DNA from: Ornithinibacillus halotolerans
GTDB lineage: Bacteria; Bacillota; Bacilli; Bacillales; Amphibacillaceae
Assembly (NCBI RefSeq): GCF_014637405.1
Contig: NZ_BMEY01000015.1
Location: 1 to 64,000 of the forward strand
DNA: 64,000 nucleotides
Direction: 5' to 3'
The position numbers and the translations under genes are program-made. How positions within the stretch are numbered: position 1 is the first letter of the stretch; each line of letters begins with the position of its first letter. The notes below the pieces were generated by a model. That model was not told the origin of the DNA. It was given only the letters and a program-made list of their open reading frames with translations, and did no database searches. Positions 18,195-26,594 of the stretch are shown in pieces.

Positions 18195-18856
18195 TCATTA
18201 TCGCCCCCCAAACCATTAACTAAATCACTCTCGGGTGGCGTTTCAATTAAGTGCAATACGGTTTGTTTGTATTGTTGATAAGAATGAACTTCTACACGTT
18301 GTTCTCCATAGACAACTGCATCAAATTGATTTGCTAGTTTATAAAATTCAATTGCTGTTTGTCGGTTCACTTTGGTTAGCTCGGTATAATAATCTGTATT
18401 TGTTTTCCAAATCCTCGTCTCAATAAACCCTTTTTCACGGAAAAACAATAGTAAAGCTAGAAATAGGTGACGAGTTGCATTTTGTAAGTTTTCTTTTTCT
18501 TCTTCACCTTTTGCTTTCTTTATATGGTCGTCATATGTCCAATCTTTCTCATGTGTTCTAAACAGTTCAGTAGTGTCTTTATAATGATGTTTTCTTCGGT
18601 AGTATCTTATAACAAGGAAAATGGCCAAGAACACTGCGATAAGAACAACAATGGAAACAATCACAACTACTGCACTAGCAAGACCACTTGAAGGAGTGAT
18701 AGAACCAAATAAAGTTTCAAATAGTTCCATAAACCATTCCTTAACGGAGTCCCACCATCTTTGCAGAAAATTTCGGTTGTCTTCATAATAGAGTTGATAT
18801 TCACGCGTATTTACAATTTGATCTATCTTTTCTCTTGCTCGGTCGATATCGATCAT
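18191..18856 (-). CDS. DUF4129-like membrane protein
   Basis: A 221-residue protein with one clear helix near residues 60-85 followed by RYYRRKHHYKD, and a helical C-terminal domain with ATRHLFLALLLFFREKGFIE, which matches DUF4129. That domain occurs at the end of transglutaminase-like proteins and in MoxR operons. I chose the ATG at 18856, spaced six bases from TAGGTG; a GTG and an ATG a few codons upstream are alternatives. It overlaps the next gene by four bases. Confidence 0.8.
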   Translation of the reverse strand: MIDIDRAREKIDQIVNTREYQLYYEDNRNFLQRWWDSVKEWFMELFETLFGSITPSSGLASAVVVIVSIVVLIAVFLAIFLVIRYYRRKHHYKDTTELFRTHEKDWTYDDHIKKAKGEEEKENLQNATRHLFLALLLFFREKGFIETRIWKTNTDYYTELTKVNRQTAIEFYKLANQFDAVVYGEQRVEVHSYQQYKQTVLHLIETPPESDLVNGLGGDNE

Positions 18857-18876
18857 TATCATCACCTACGTAGGGG

Positions 18877-19791
18877 TTAGGAATTAATAGAATCATAGTT
18901 TTCAATCATTTCCATTAAGTCATCCCCATCATTTCGTAACTTTAAATCAAAATAAATTAATCCGTATCCAACTGAAAAAAACATTCTCGTAATAATCGTA
19001 GAAATACTGAGTAGAACCGAATATAAAACGCTATACCCGAATATAGAAATTAGTACAAAATCAAGTATTACACTAATAATAATCGTAATGGCCCCAATGA
19101 CAACGAATAATCCAAATGTTCTCCAAAAGTTCCCTCTCGTTAAGTTCCAACTTCTCTCTAAACCTGGTGCAACACGTTCAAACACTACCGCTGGTAAATA
19201 TAATCCCCAACGTGTAAGTAGAAAAGCAATGACACAGCCTACTGCAAGAAATAGGATAATTACCGGAAAGATACCCATCATTGGGTTCATCATGAGACTT
19301 GCTAACATAAATACAGAAATAACTAAGACAGGGATAAAGATAAGTGCAAAAATAATGACACGAAACAATAATGCACTACCAAAGATTGGCCAAAAACGAG
19401 CGAAAGCCTTTTTAATTAAAGTGCTTGCTGTAAAGTGTTCTTCTTTTCGAATTGCATCAATTCCATACAAGATTGCCGCTTGGGCAATTGGATAAAAAAT
19501 GACAGAAATAAAACCTACTAGTAATACACCGAAATCTTGTGCGAGTGATGTCGGTGTATATGCGGATTCATTAATTGTATTATATAGTTGTTCCCAGACG
19601 GTTTCGCCACCTGCCACATCACGTATAAGTTCTGTACCAGTCAACATCGCAATAAGTGCCTCAATTAAAATAACAGGTGAAACAACGATTAATGTAATGA
19701 GAAAAAAGGTAGAGAAATGGTTTTTACTAATACGAAATGTTTGATCTAAGATTTGTCCAAAACTCTTCGGCCTTGAAAAATGCTCTTTCAT
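18877..19791 (-). CDS. Six-helix membrane protein, first gene of the MoxR operon
   Basis: A 304-residue protein with about six membrane helices after an amphipathic start (FGQILDQTFRISKNHFSTFF). This start is typical of glycerophosphodiester phosphodiesterase membrane-domain-like proteins found at the head of MoxR operons. No catalytic motif is visible. It leads the five-gene operon that ends with DUF58 and begins 42 bases after the dehydrogenase stop, so read-through from bdhA is possible. Confidence 0.75.
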   Translation of the reverse strand: MKEHFSRPKSFGQILDQTFRISKNHFSTFFLITLIVVSPVILIEALIAMLTGTELIRDVAGGETVWEQLYNTINESAYTPTSLAQDFGVLLVGFISVIFYPIAQAAILYGIDAIRKEEHFTASTLIKKAFARFWPIFGSALLFRVIIFALIFIPVLVISVFMLASLMMNPMMGIFPVIILFLAVGCVIAFLLTRWGLYLPAVVFERVAPGLERSWNLTRGNFWRTFGLFVVIGAITIIISVILDFVLISIFGYSVLYSVLLSISTIITRMFFSVGYGLIYFDLKLRNDGDDLMEMIENYDSINS

Positions 19792-19833
19792 TTACTCAAT
19801 CCTCCTTTTGGGGACAGTCCTCAATTAAATTAA

Positions 19834-20610
19834 TTACTGTGCAGTATATCCGCCATCTAGTACAACTGCTTGACCGGTTAATCCTTTTGCTTTATCACTT
19901 GCTAAAAAGACAACATAATCAGCAATCTCTTGGACATCAAGTAATCGTTTTTGTGGTACAAGTGGATAGATTACTTCTTCTAATACTTGTTCGAGTTCGA
20001 CATTACGAGTTTTAGCTAGATCTTCTAATTGGTTTCGTACAAGCGGCGTGTCAACATATCCAGGACATATCGCATTAACAGTAATCCCTGCCTCTGCTCC
20101 TTCTAAAGCAGCTACTTTAGTAAGTCCAATTAACCCGTGCTTGGCACTATTGTAAGCAGCCTTCCCAGCAAAACCAATAAGACCATTGATGGATGCCATG
20201 TTTATAATCCGGCCATTACGTTGATTTTTCATAATTGGAAATGCATGTTTTGTCGCAATAAATGGTCCAACTAACATAATTTTTGTCATCTTCTCAAACA
20301 CTTCCGTTGGAAACTCCTCAATATTAGCAACATGCTGCATCCCTGCATTATTAATTAGAACATCCAGTTTACCGTACGTTTCCACCGTATGGTTGATTGC
20401 CGTTTCAATTGCTTGTTCATTTGTAACATCACAAAGACAACCAGAAACGTTATAACCTAATTTTACTAAGCTATTTACCGATTCAGCTAAAGCAGCTTCA
20501 TTCATATCTGTTAACATTACTTTTGCGCCAAGTCGTGCAAATTCTTTACCAATAGCAAATCCAATGCCACTAGCTGCCCCAGTTATAAACACAACTTTAT
20601 TTTCGACCAT
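19834..20610 (-). CDS. bdhA: 3-hydroxybutyrate dehydrogenase (SDR family)
   Basis: A 258-residue short-chain dehydrogenase that interconverts 3-hydroxybutyrate and acetoacetate with NAD. The cofactor loop is TGAASGIG (residues 10-17). NNAG follows near 88, the catalytic Ser lies in NMASINGLIG near 141, and YNSAK near 154-158 supplies Tyr and Lys. The motif GMQHVANIEEFP and the C terminus are characteristic of this enzyme rather than generic SDRs. It suggests turnover of polyhydroxybutyrate or ketone bodies. An AGGAGG site precedes the ATG. Confidence 0.92.
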   Translation of the reverse strand: MVENKVVFITGAASGIGFAIGKEFARLGAKVMLTDMNEAALAESVNSLVKLGYNVSGCLCDVTNEQAIETAINHTVETYGKLDVLINNAGMQHVANIEEFPTEVFEKMTKIMLVGPFIATKHAFPIMKNQRNGRIINMASINGLIGFAGKAAYNSAKHGLIGLTKVAALEGAEAGITVNAICPGYVDTPLVRNQLEDLAKTRNVELEQVLEEVIYPLVPQKRLLDVQEIADYVVFLASDKAKGLTGQAVVLDGGYTAQ

Positions 20611-20790
20611 ATGTACCGCCTCCTATTTTCATCATATTCTCACGTAGCTGTTTTATATGTAATATCCTTATCTTTATACATTTCGACAATGTTTGGTGTA
20701 TTCCTGCCATAATGGATAGGAAAAATAATGGTTTAAAATTACTGCTTTAAGGAGAATCTGACATTGTAATACTTTTTTAAGGAGCATCAC

Positions 20791-21627
20791 ATGAATTACA
20801 TCAAACTCATTTTCTGTTTTTCAGCATTTCTAATACCTATTTTTTTATTTTATTCAGCTTCATCGGCACATCCTGGACAAACATTTGAAGTGAATGTCGA
20901 TTGGTTACCAATACTTAAGTCACCGACTGACTCAGCAGAGATTGTAGGAAATTTAAAGCGTGGGGACAAAGTAACTGCTTTTAAGGAACAAGCTGGTTGG
21001 TTACAAACGTATTATCAAGGAAGAGAAGTTTGGGTCTTATCAAAGCATCTATTGCCAATGGAGGAACAGGAAACGTTTCTTATTGAAGGGCTATTAGTTG
21101 GGTATACAATTATTATTGACCCTGGCCATGGAGGGAAGGATCCGGGAGCGATTGGAAGTAATGGAGTACTAGAAAAAGATCTCATCCTTAACTCATCTTT
21201 AAAAATTGCAGAGACGCTGAGGCAAGCTGGAGCGAATGTAATATTAACTAGGGAAGATGATTCTTTTGTTTCTTTAAAGAATCGCGTACTAATAGGAAAT
21301 AAACATAATACGAGTGCCTTTATTAGTATCCATTATAATGCCTTTTCAGAAAGCTACGTTGGAGGGTTTAGTACATTTTATAATCAATCTGGTAAAGACT
21401 TGGCTCACCATATTCAAACTGCACTAGCAGCTGAAATCCCCCTTCGTAATCGTGGAATTTCTCCTGGAAGCTTTACCGTTCTCCATGAGAGTAATTTTCC
21501 TGCTATTCTTCTTGAACTTGGTTTTATAACCAATGCCAGTGAGGTTGCCACACTACAAACAGAGTCATACCAAGAACAGGTTGCTAGAGCAATTACGATT
21601 GGGCTTATTGAATATTTCTGGGATTGA
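20791..21627 (+). CDS. N-acetylmuramoyl-L-alanine amidase with SH3 domain
   Basis: A 278-residue exported cell-wall hydrolase. Residues 1-28 form a signal peptide ending near SSA. A bacterial SH3 domain (about 30-85) probably binds the wall. Amidase_3 follows from about 108 with zinc ligand H in IIDPGHGGKDPGA, the E of LEKDL, a second H in ISIHYNAF, and catalytic E in LLELGFITN. It cleaves the bond between MurNAc and the stem peptide. The ATG follows AAGGAGC. Monocistronic. Confidence 0.93.
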   Translation: MNYIKLIFCFSAFLIPIFLFYSASSAHPGQTFEVNVDWLPILKSPTDSAEIVGNLKRGDKVTAFKEQAGWLQTYYQGREVWVLSKHLLPMEEQETFLIEGLLVGYTIIIDPGHGGKDPGAIGSNGVLEKDLILNSSLKIAETLRQAGANVILTREDDSFVSLKNRVLIGNKHNTSAFISIHYNAFSESYVGGFSTFYNQSGKDLAHHIQTALAAEIPLRNRGISPGSFTVLHESNFPAILLELGFITNASEVATLQTESYQEQVARAITIGLIEYFWD

Positions 21628-21653
21628 AGCTTGGGGAGTTATGCCTCAAGCTT
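21627..21653. terminator. Bidirectional terminator between convergent genes
   Basis: AAGCTTGGGG and CCTCAAGCTT form a stem directly after the amidase stop. It overlaps the last codons of the facing GyrI-like gene. The T-run is short. Confidence 0.6.
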
Positions 21654-22116
21654 TCACCGGAATATGGATCGTTAATCTTGGTCGTTCTTGTATTGGGTGG
21701 TAATCAGCAGGGTAGATTTCTAGATGGTTTACATTAATTTCATTGTTCAATTCATATCCATTTTCTTTAATCCAATGATAAACATTTGTGTAAGTTTCAC
21801 TTATGTCCTCTTCTGCTCGATGCTCTACAGTTACATAAGTCAATGCGGGTACTTCTATTTCATACATCCCTACTGGCACATCGGCTAAATTAGTTGTTTT
21901 ACAACATATGTAATAAGTAAATCCTTCCTTCGTTACATCATAGGAAATGCCTATAATCGAGTTTTTCTCTACTTCACTTTCAGCAAAAACGTGTATATTT
22001 TCACGGAATGTCTGCATAAGTTCTCGAATTTCACCAGCATTAGCTCCTTGAAATGATCCTTTCCACATAACCCCAACAGCTTTAAAACCCGGTACTTGCT
22101 TCATTGTAATATTCAT
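21646..22116 (-). CDS. GyrI-like / AraC effector-binding domain protein
   Basis: A 156-residue single-domain protein of the GyrI-like small-molecule-binding family. It begins MNITMKQVPGFKAVGVMWKG and ends with the conserved LEIYPADYH segment near residue 138. Stand-alone members bind or hydrolyse hydrophobic toxic ligands, or protect gyrase. The fold is soluble and cytosolic. No regulator or transporter gene is adjacent, so the ligand is unknown. Confidence 0.85.
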   Translation of the reverse strand: MNITMKQVPGFKAVGVMWKGSFQGANAGEIRELMQTFRENIHVFAESEVEKNSIIGISYDVTKEGFTYYICCKTTNLADVPVGMYEIEVPALTYVTVEHRAEEDISETYTNVYHWIKENGYELNNEINVNHLEIYPADYHPIQERPRLTIHIPVKA

Positions 22117-22235
22117 GCACTATACCTCCTTATATTCACAATAAACTATCTCAAGTCCCATGGTAAAGTACATTTTATTAAAAAAGTAGAACCTTTGTTA
22201 TAATGAAATGGAAACTGACAAAGTGAGGTATCCTA

Positions 22236-23477
22236 ATGAACGAAAATATACAAGAAATAGCGAGTTCCTTACAAGAAAAATACGGACTAGACGAATATTT
22301 GCTAAAAAGAAGCCATCTTCACTATGAATTAACACTAGATAATCAAACAAATTATATTCTTTCTTTAGAGTGGTTCCTAAAAGATACTACAGAAGAAGAG
22401 GAGAATTTTAATCCAGCTGGTTCTTGTGTCATGGATATCGATTTCCACACGAAAGCCATTAGACGGATTATTTTTGTTAATGATGTGTCTTACGCTAAAG
22501 AAGGGATTTTTCCTTCCTCTGATATAGAAAATGTCATTGAATGGATTGAAGAATTAACGGATATGATGTTTGGTAGACAATTTAAGCTTGTCCAAGAAGA
22601 AGATACTGATTTCTATTTCGAGGCTACAGTAGATAATATGGAAGTTGCCCCAACAGGTAGTATTAAAGTTTCTTTTAATGATAAGGACCAATTAACTGAG
22701 TTCTCTATTGATGGAGTTTTTCCAGAAGAAACCGAAATTGATTGGGAACCATTTTCTCTAACAAAAGAGGATCTACTTGATGAAATTAGCCAACATTTAT
22801 CATTAGTAGAGACACCAATTGAAGCAGATGAGAAGTGGGTATATTTGTGGAATATTGATACTTTTTACATACGTAATGATAAATCTACCCTTATTTTTCC
22901 TGAAGCAATTTATAATATGTCGACATATATAGAGCAAGATTCTTCTTTACAATGGGAAAATCCGTCCGAGAAAGAGTACTCTTTGGAAGAAGTTGATTTT
23001 TCTACAGAGATAACTTTGGAGGAAGCAATTAACAAGATCAGTACACCACCACTGACAGAAGAGGAGATACAAGCTAGTACTGAATTAACAAGAGAGTTTG
23101 TCAGTAAGCATTATCCAAGTGATTCAGGAAAATGGAAACTCACTGGCATGTATCCAGAAAAAAACTATATCATTACAGAAGTCCAAAAAGATTCTCCAAC
23201 AGTCTTTAACCATAAATTTAAAGTAATTATTAATCGCAAAAATGGCACTGTTGCAAACTACTGGGATAGCAAGTATATTTTTGATATGTTCCAATCCTAC
23301 GAAAAATCAGCTGAGGCGAAATTAACAAAAGAAGAAGCACTTGAAAAAATTCTTCCAAAAGTTAATATTACGCCAGTATACGTAAAAACAGCAGAATCCG
23401 AGTACTATCAATTATGTGCGAAAGTTGACTGTGATTATGTCGTACAAGCGATAACTGGGGAAGTTCTAATTCCATAA
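22236..23477 (+). CDS. Hypothetical acidic protein with PepSY/YcdB-like repeats
   Basis: I do not recognise a named family with certainty. The 413-residue protein is strongly acidic, has no signal peptide or membrane helix, and contains repeated helix starts such as LTKEDLLDEI, LEEAINKI and LTKEEALEKI. Each is followed by beta-rich stretches, reminiscent of YcdB-type or PepSY repeats. Its C terminus has QLCAKVDCDYVVQAITGEV. The ATG follows GTGAGG. It stands alone upstream of the riboswitch. Confidence 0.65.
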   Translation: MNENIQEIASSLQEKYGLDEYLLKRSHLHYELTLDNQTNYILSLEWFLKDTTEEEENFNPAGSCVMDIDFHTKAIRRIIFVNDVSYAKEGIFPSSDIENVIEWIEELTDMMFGRQFKLVQEEDTDFYFEATVDNMEVAPTGSIKVSFNDKDQLTEFSIDGVFPEETEIDWEPFSLTKEDLLDEISQHLSLVETPIEADEKWVYLWNIDTFYIRNDKSTLIFPEAIYNMSTYIEQDSSLQWENPSEKEYSLEEVDFSTEITLEEAINKISTPPLTEEEIQASTELTREFVSKHYPSDSGKWKLTGMYPEKNYIITEVQKDSPTVFNHKFKVIINRKNGTVANYWDSKYIFDMFQSYEKSAEAKLTKEEALEKILPKVNITPVYVKTAESEYYQLCAKVDCDYVVQAITGEVLIP

Positions 23478-23615
23478 ATTACAATTGGGATGGGTACCAA
23501 TCTTAGTATAAATGACAAGTAGTAAATCAAACTATACATAGGTAAGGGCACTCACCCAAACAAGTGACAAACTATTGACACAACCTCCAAATAGTGATTT
23601 AATTATTATATAATT

Positions 23616-23740
23616 TCAAAGGGGAGTAGCTTTAACAGTTATGTCGTCATTTCAGAGTAGTAGTACTCTCGGCATATCTGGCAACCCATCGGTGTTGTTA
23701 GCAAGACCTTTGCCAATTGTGGTAAAGGTCTATACTTTTT
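23616..23740 (+). ncRNA. yybP-ykoY manganese riboswitch
   Basis: The aptamer begins with AAAGGGGAGTAGC (23618-23630) and continues with CGTCATT, a stem around GAGTAGTAGTACTC, GGCAACC and AGCAAGACCTTT. These are the conserved blocks of the Mn2+-sensing yybP-ykoY class. P1 pairs AAAGG (23618-23622) with CCTTT (23707-23711). The expression platform follows: hairpin 1 at 23704-23731, then the terminator at 23742-23779. Placement ahead of a TerC-family gene matches the known genetic context. Confidence 0.93.
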
Positions 23741-23741
23741 T

Positions 23742-23779
23742 AGAGGCCTTTACCACGTGGTAAAAGCCTCTATTTTTTA
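23742..23779 (+). terminator. Riboswitch-controlled terminator
   Basis: AGAGGC-CTTTACCAC and GTGGTAAA-GCCTCT form a long stem with one C-A mismatch, followed by ATTTTTTAT. Its left arm CCTTTACCA (23747-23755) is also a perfect partner for TGGTAAAGG (23720-23728) of the preceding hairpin, so an antiterminator can form instead. Confidence 0.88.
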
Positions 23780-23798
23780 TGTTGAAGGGAGAAAACAA

Positions 23799-24557
23799 AT
23801 GGAATCAATTTGGTTAGAGTACGCCTGGACCTTACTAATTCTAATCGGGCTAGAAGGGATCTTGTCTGCTGACAACGCTCTTGTCTTAGCAGTAATCGCG
23901 AAACATTTACCAGACGATCAGAAAAAGAGAGCAATTAATTATGGTATATTAATGGCATTTGCATTCCGCTTTGCCGCACTATTTGCCATTTCATTCATAG
24001 CTAATGTATGGCAAGTACAAGCTATTGGTGCAGCATATTTAATTTATTTAGGATTAAAACATGTTATACAAGATACATTTAGTAAGAAAGATGCGAAAGA
24101 GGATCTTAAAGAAGAAGCTGCCGGCAAAGGCTTTTGGCCAACAGTTGCTAAAATCGGCTTAGCAGATCTCGCTTTCGCAATCGATTCAATCCTTGCTGCG
24201 GTAGCACTAGCTATTGTACTTCCTGAAACAGGACTTGGTCACTTTGGTGGCATGGATACTGGTCAGTTCTTCATCGTTGTATTAGCTGGTATTGCCGGGT
24301 TAATACTAATCAAGTTTGCAGCAGGTTGGTTTGTCCAACTTCTTGATAAACGTCCAGGTCTAGAAACAACTGCTTACTTAATTGTTGCATGGGTTGGGGT
24401 AAAATTAGCAGTCATCACATTAAGTCATGACAAAGTCGGTATATTGCCACATGATTTCCCACATAGCACAGGGTGGACAATTGCATTCTGGGTAATCCTA
24501 CTTGGAATTGCTGTATTTGGATGGATTTTATCAGGAAGAACAGCTAAAAAGAATTAA
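23799..24557 (+). CDS. TerC family membrane protein (YkoY-like), Mn2+ efflux
   Basis: A 252-residue TerC protein with about seven helices. The first helix carries GLEGILSADNALVLA and the later one LADLAFAIDSILAA, the two acidic metal-site motifs of the family. TerC/YkoY members work in manganese export and metallation of secreted enzymes. I chose the ATG at 23799, eight bases after GAAGGGAG. The longer frame from 23757 would start inside the terminator hairpin. The Mn2+ riboswitch ahead supports the role. Confidence 0.93.
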   Translation: MESIWLEYAWTLLILIGLEGILSADNALVLAVIAKHLPDDQKKRAINYGILMAFAFRFAALFAISFIANVWQVQAIGAAYLIYLGLKHVIQDTFSKKDAKEDLKEEAAGKGFWPTVAKIGLADLAFAIDSILAAVALAIVLPETGLGHFGGMDTGQFFIVVLAGIAGLILIKFAAGWFVQLLDKRPGLETTAYLIVAWVGVKLAVITLSHDKVGILPHDFPHSTGWTIAFWVILLGIAVFGWILSGRTAKKN

Positions 24558-24570
24558 GAAACTTTGGAAG

Positions 24571-24600
24571 AAGACTGAGATGCCATCTCGGTCTTTTTCT
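24571..24600 (+). terminator. Terminator after the TerC gene
   Basis: AAGACTGAGA and TCTCGGTCTT pair around a short loop, followed by TTTTTCTTTTTC. Confidence 0.85.
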
Positions 24601-24655
24601 TTTTCCCTGACGTTATACTATGATATAGATAAGATCATTTATAAGGGGTGGAACA

Positions 24656-25378
24656 ATGCAAGAGGTTTTAGATTTACTTCAGTCATCTTCTTATACAGTT
24701 GTTTTTACTGGTGCAGGTATGTCTACAGAGAGTGGTTTACCTGATTTTCGTACAAAAGATCGTGGACTTTGGGAGAAATTTAATCCAGATGAATTAGCTA
24801 ATGTACATGCCTTGATAAATAACTTTGAAGAGTTTACTAATTTTTATCAATACCGCCTACGTGAGATTAATAAATTTCAACCTCATAAAGGGCATTTAAT
24901 CCTAGCAAAATGGGAAAAAGTTGGTCTCATTAACAGTATCATCACTCAAAATGTAGATGGCTTTCATCATGATGCAGGAAATGAAAATGTGATGGAATTG
25001 CACGGAACATTTCGCAAATTTTATTGTAATCAATGTAAACGAGAACAAAGTAGAGAGGATTACTTAAATGGAAAAAGCGAGTGTTCCTATTGTGATGGTC
25101 CTGTTCGCCCAGGTATTGTTTTGTTTGGTGAGATGCTACCGGAGGACGTATTTTATAAAGCTGAATTAGAAACTGCAAAGGCTGAATTGTTTATTGTATT
25201 AGGCTCTTCACTTACCGTTAGCCCTGCAAATATGTTTCCAATGGTCGCGAAAGAACAAGGAGCCAAACTTGTTATTGTAAATCGTGAACCTACTCCAATG
25301 GATCATTATGCAGATGTTATCATTCGGAATATGAGTATTAAGGAGTTTTTGGTGGAGATGGATAAGGGAACGGAGTAA
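24656..25378 (+). CDS. srtN: NAD-dependent protein deacylase (Sir2 family)
   Basis: A 240-residue sirtuin that removes acyl groups from lysines using NAD. Motifs in order: FTGAGMSTESGLPDFR (about 18-33), TQNVDGFH near 98-105, catalytic His in ELHGT near 117, a zinc site of CNQC and CSYC, then GSSLTVSPAN near 183. Bacillus has a single such enzyme, SrtN. The ATG is preceded by AAGGGGTGG. Monocistronic. The first unit of a repeat array abuts the stop codon. Confidence 0.94.
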   Translation: MQEVLDLLQSSSYTVVFTGAGMSTESGLPDFRTKDRGLWEKFNPDELANVHALINNFEEFTNFYQYRLREINKFQPHKGHLILAKWEKVGLINSIITQNVDGFHHDAGNENVMELHGTFRKFYCNQCKREQSREDYLNGKSECSYCDGPVRPGIVLFGEMLPEDVFYKAELETAKAELFIVLGSSLTVSPANMFPMVAKEQGAKLVIVNREPTPMDHYADVIIRNMSIKEFLVEMDKGTE

Positions 25379-25700
25379 GTGGAGGTCGTCATTAACAGTT
25401 TGAAATGATTTTGCGGTGTTTTTGTTAATGAGGGACGGTTGTCACTAACAGTTTGAGATGACTTTTCGGAGCTTTTGTTTATGAGAACGGCTGTCACTAA
25501 CAGTTTGAGATGATTTTTCGGAGCTTTTGTTTATGAGAACGGCTGTCATTAACATTTTAATGTTAATTTTCGTTGCTAATGTTTATGAGGGTGGTTATCA
25601 ACTACATTTTAACCAGTTTTCTTGAGTTAATGTTTATGAGAACTTACATCAACTTCATTTTTAGTTATTTTTCTGCGCTAATGATTACGGGATCCTCTAT
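25376..25700. repeat. Degenerate tandem array, 51-53 bp period
   Basis: About six units fill the gap between the convergent sirtuin and ABC ATPase genes. The best unit is GTTTATGAGAACGGCTGTCA plus an AACAGTTTGAGATGATTTT tail. Core ATGAG-type sites lie near 25428, 25481, 25533, 25585 and 25636, with a decayed one near 25686. Each unit has a TGA-N9-TCA interrupted palindrome. The two central units are nearly identical; the outer ones diverge. Confidence 0.88.
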
Positions 25701-25756
25701 CAGCACCAAATAAAACTTAATTTTTTCCAACATACAGTCGAGAATAGCAACCAAAC

Positions 25757-25790
25757 AAAAAACAGGAGTACTCACACTCCTGTTTTTCAT
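25757..25790. terminator. Bidirectional terminator
   Basis: AAAACAGGAGT and ACTCCTGTTTT form a perfect stem with T-runs on both strands. It serves the ABC operon (minus strand) and may serve the sirtuin transcript. Confidence 0.88.
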
Positions 25791-25798
25791 AATCATCA

Positions 25799-26593
25799 TT
25801 ACCCCAACACAGCACGATCACTTTCAAATTGTTCTCCACGAATACGTTGGAATTCTTTTAGTAAGTCTTCAATTGTTAAGTTTTGTTTCTTCTCCCCATC
25901 AATGTCTAAAATAATCTGCCCTTTGTCCATCATGATCAGACGATTTCCTAAATCAAGGGCTTGTTGCATATTATGAGTTACCATTAACGTTGTCAAATTA
26001 TGTTCTTCTACAACTTTTTTAGTTAGGTTTGTAATTAATTCTGCACGAGCTGGGTCAAGCGCGGCAGTATGTTCATCCAAAAGGAGGATATTTGGATTAG
26101 TGAAAGTAGCCATTAATAAAGATAATGCCTGTCTTTCCCCACCTGACAATAAGCCTACTTTTGCATTGAGACGATTCTCTAATCCTAAATTAAGTGTGCT
26201 CAAATGATCTCTAAACTCCGACTTACGTTGCTTATTAACTCCAGGTATTAGCTTTCTTTTCCGTATACGAGAATAAGCAAGAGCTAGATTTTCTTCAATC
26301 GTCATTGCAGGAGCAGTTCCAGCCATCGGATCTTGGAATACCCGACCAATATATTGTGACCGTTTATATTCTGGTAACATGGTAACATTTTTATCAGATA
26401 TGGTTACATCACCAATATCCGGTATTAAGTTACCGGAAATAACATTCATCATAGTGGACTTGCCTGCCCCGTTACTTCCAATTACGGTAACAAACTCTCC
26501 TTCTTTAAGTTTCAAATTAATGCCTTGTAAAGCTTTTTTCTCATCGGGAGTCCCTTCATTAAATGTAATAGAAACATCATTTACTTGTAGCAT
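25799..26593 (-). CDS. ABC importer ATP-binding protein
   Basis: A 264-residue ATPase with Walker A GSNGAGKST near residue 38, the signature LLSGGERQA near 144, Walker B ILLLDEHTAALDP and H-loop THN. The DEHTAALDP form is typical of the ATPase of COG2984-type importers, the group that includes the TrpXYZ tryptophan transporter. I chose the ATG at 26593 behind GGGAGGGAG; it begins one base after the permease stop. The longer frame to 26620 overlaps the permease. Confidence 0.9.
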   Translation of the reverse strand: MLQVNDVSITFNEGTPDEKKALQGINLKLKEGEFVTVIGSNGAGKSTMMNVISGNLIPDIGDVTISDKNVTMLPEYKRSQYIGRVFQDPMAGTAPAMTIEENLALAYSRIRKRKLIPGVNKQRKSEFRDHLSTLNLGLENRLNAKVGLLSGGERQALSLLMATFTNPNILLLDEHTAALDPARAELITNLTKKVVEEHNLTTLMVTHNMQQALDLGNRLIMMDKGQIILDIDGEKKQNLTIEDLLKEFQRIRGEQFESDRAVLG

Positions 26594-26594
26594 A

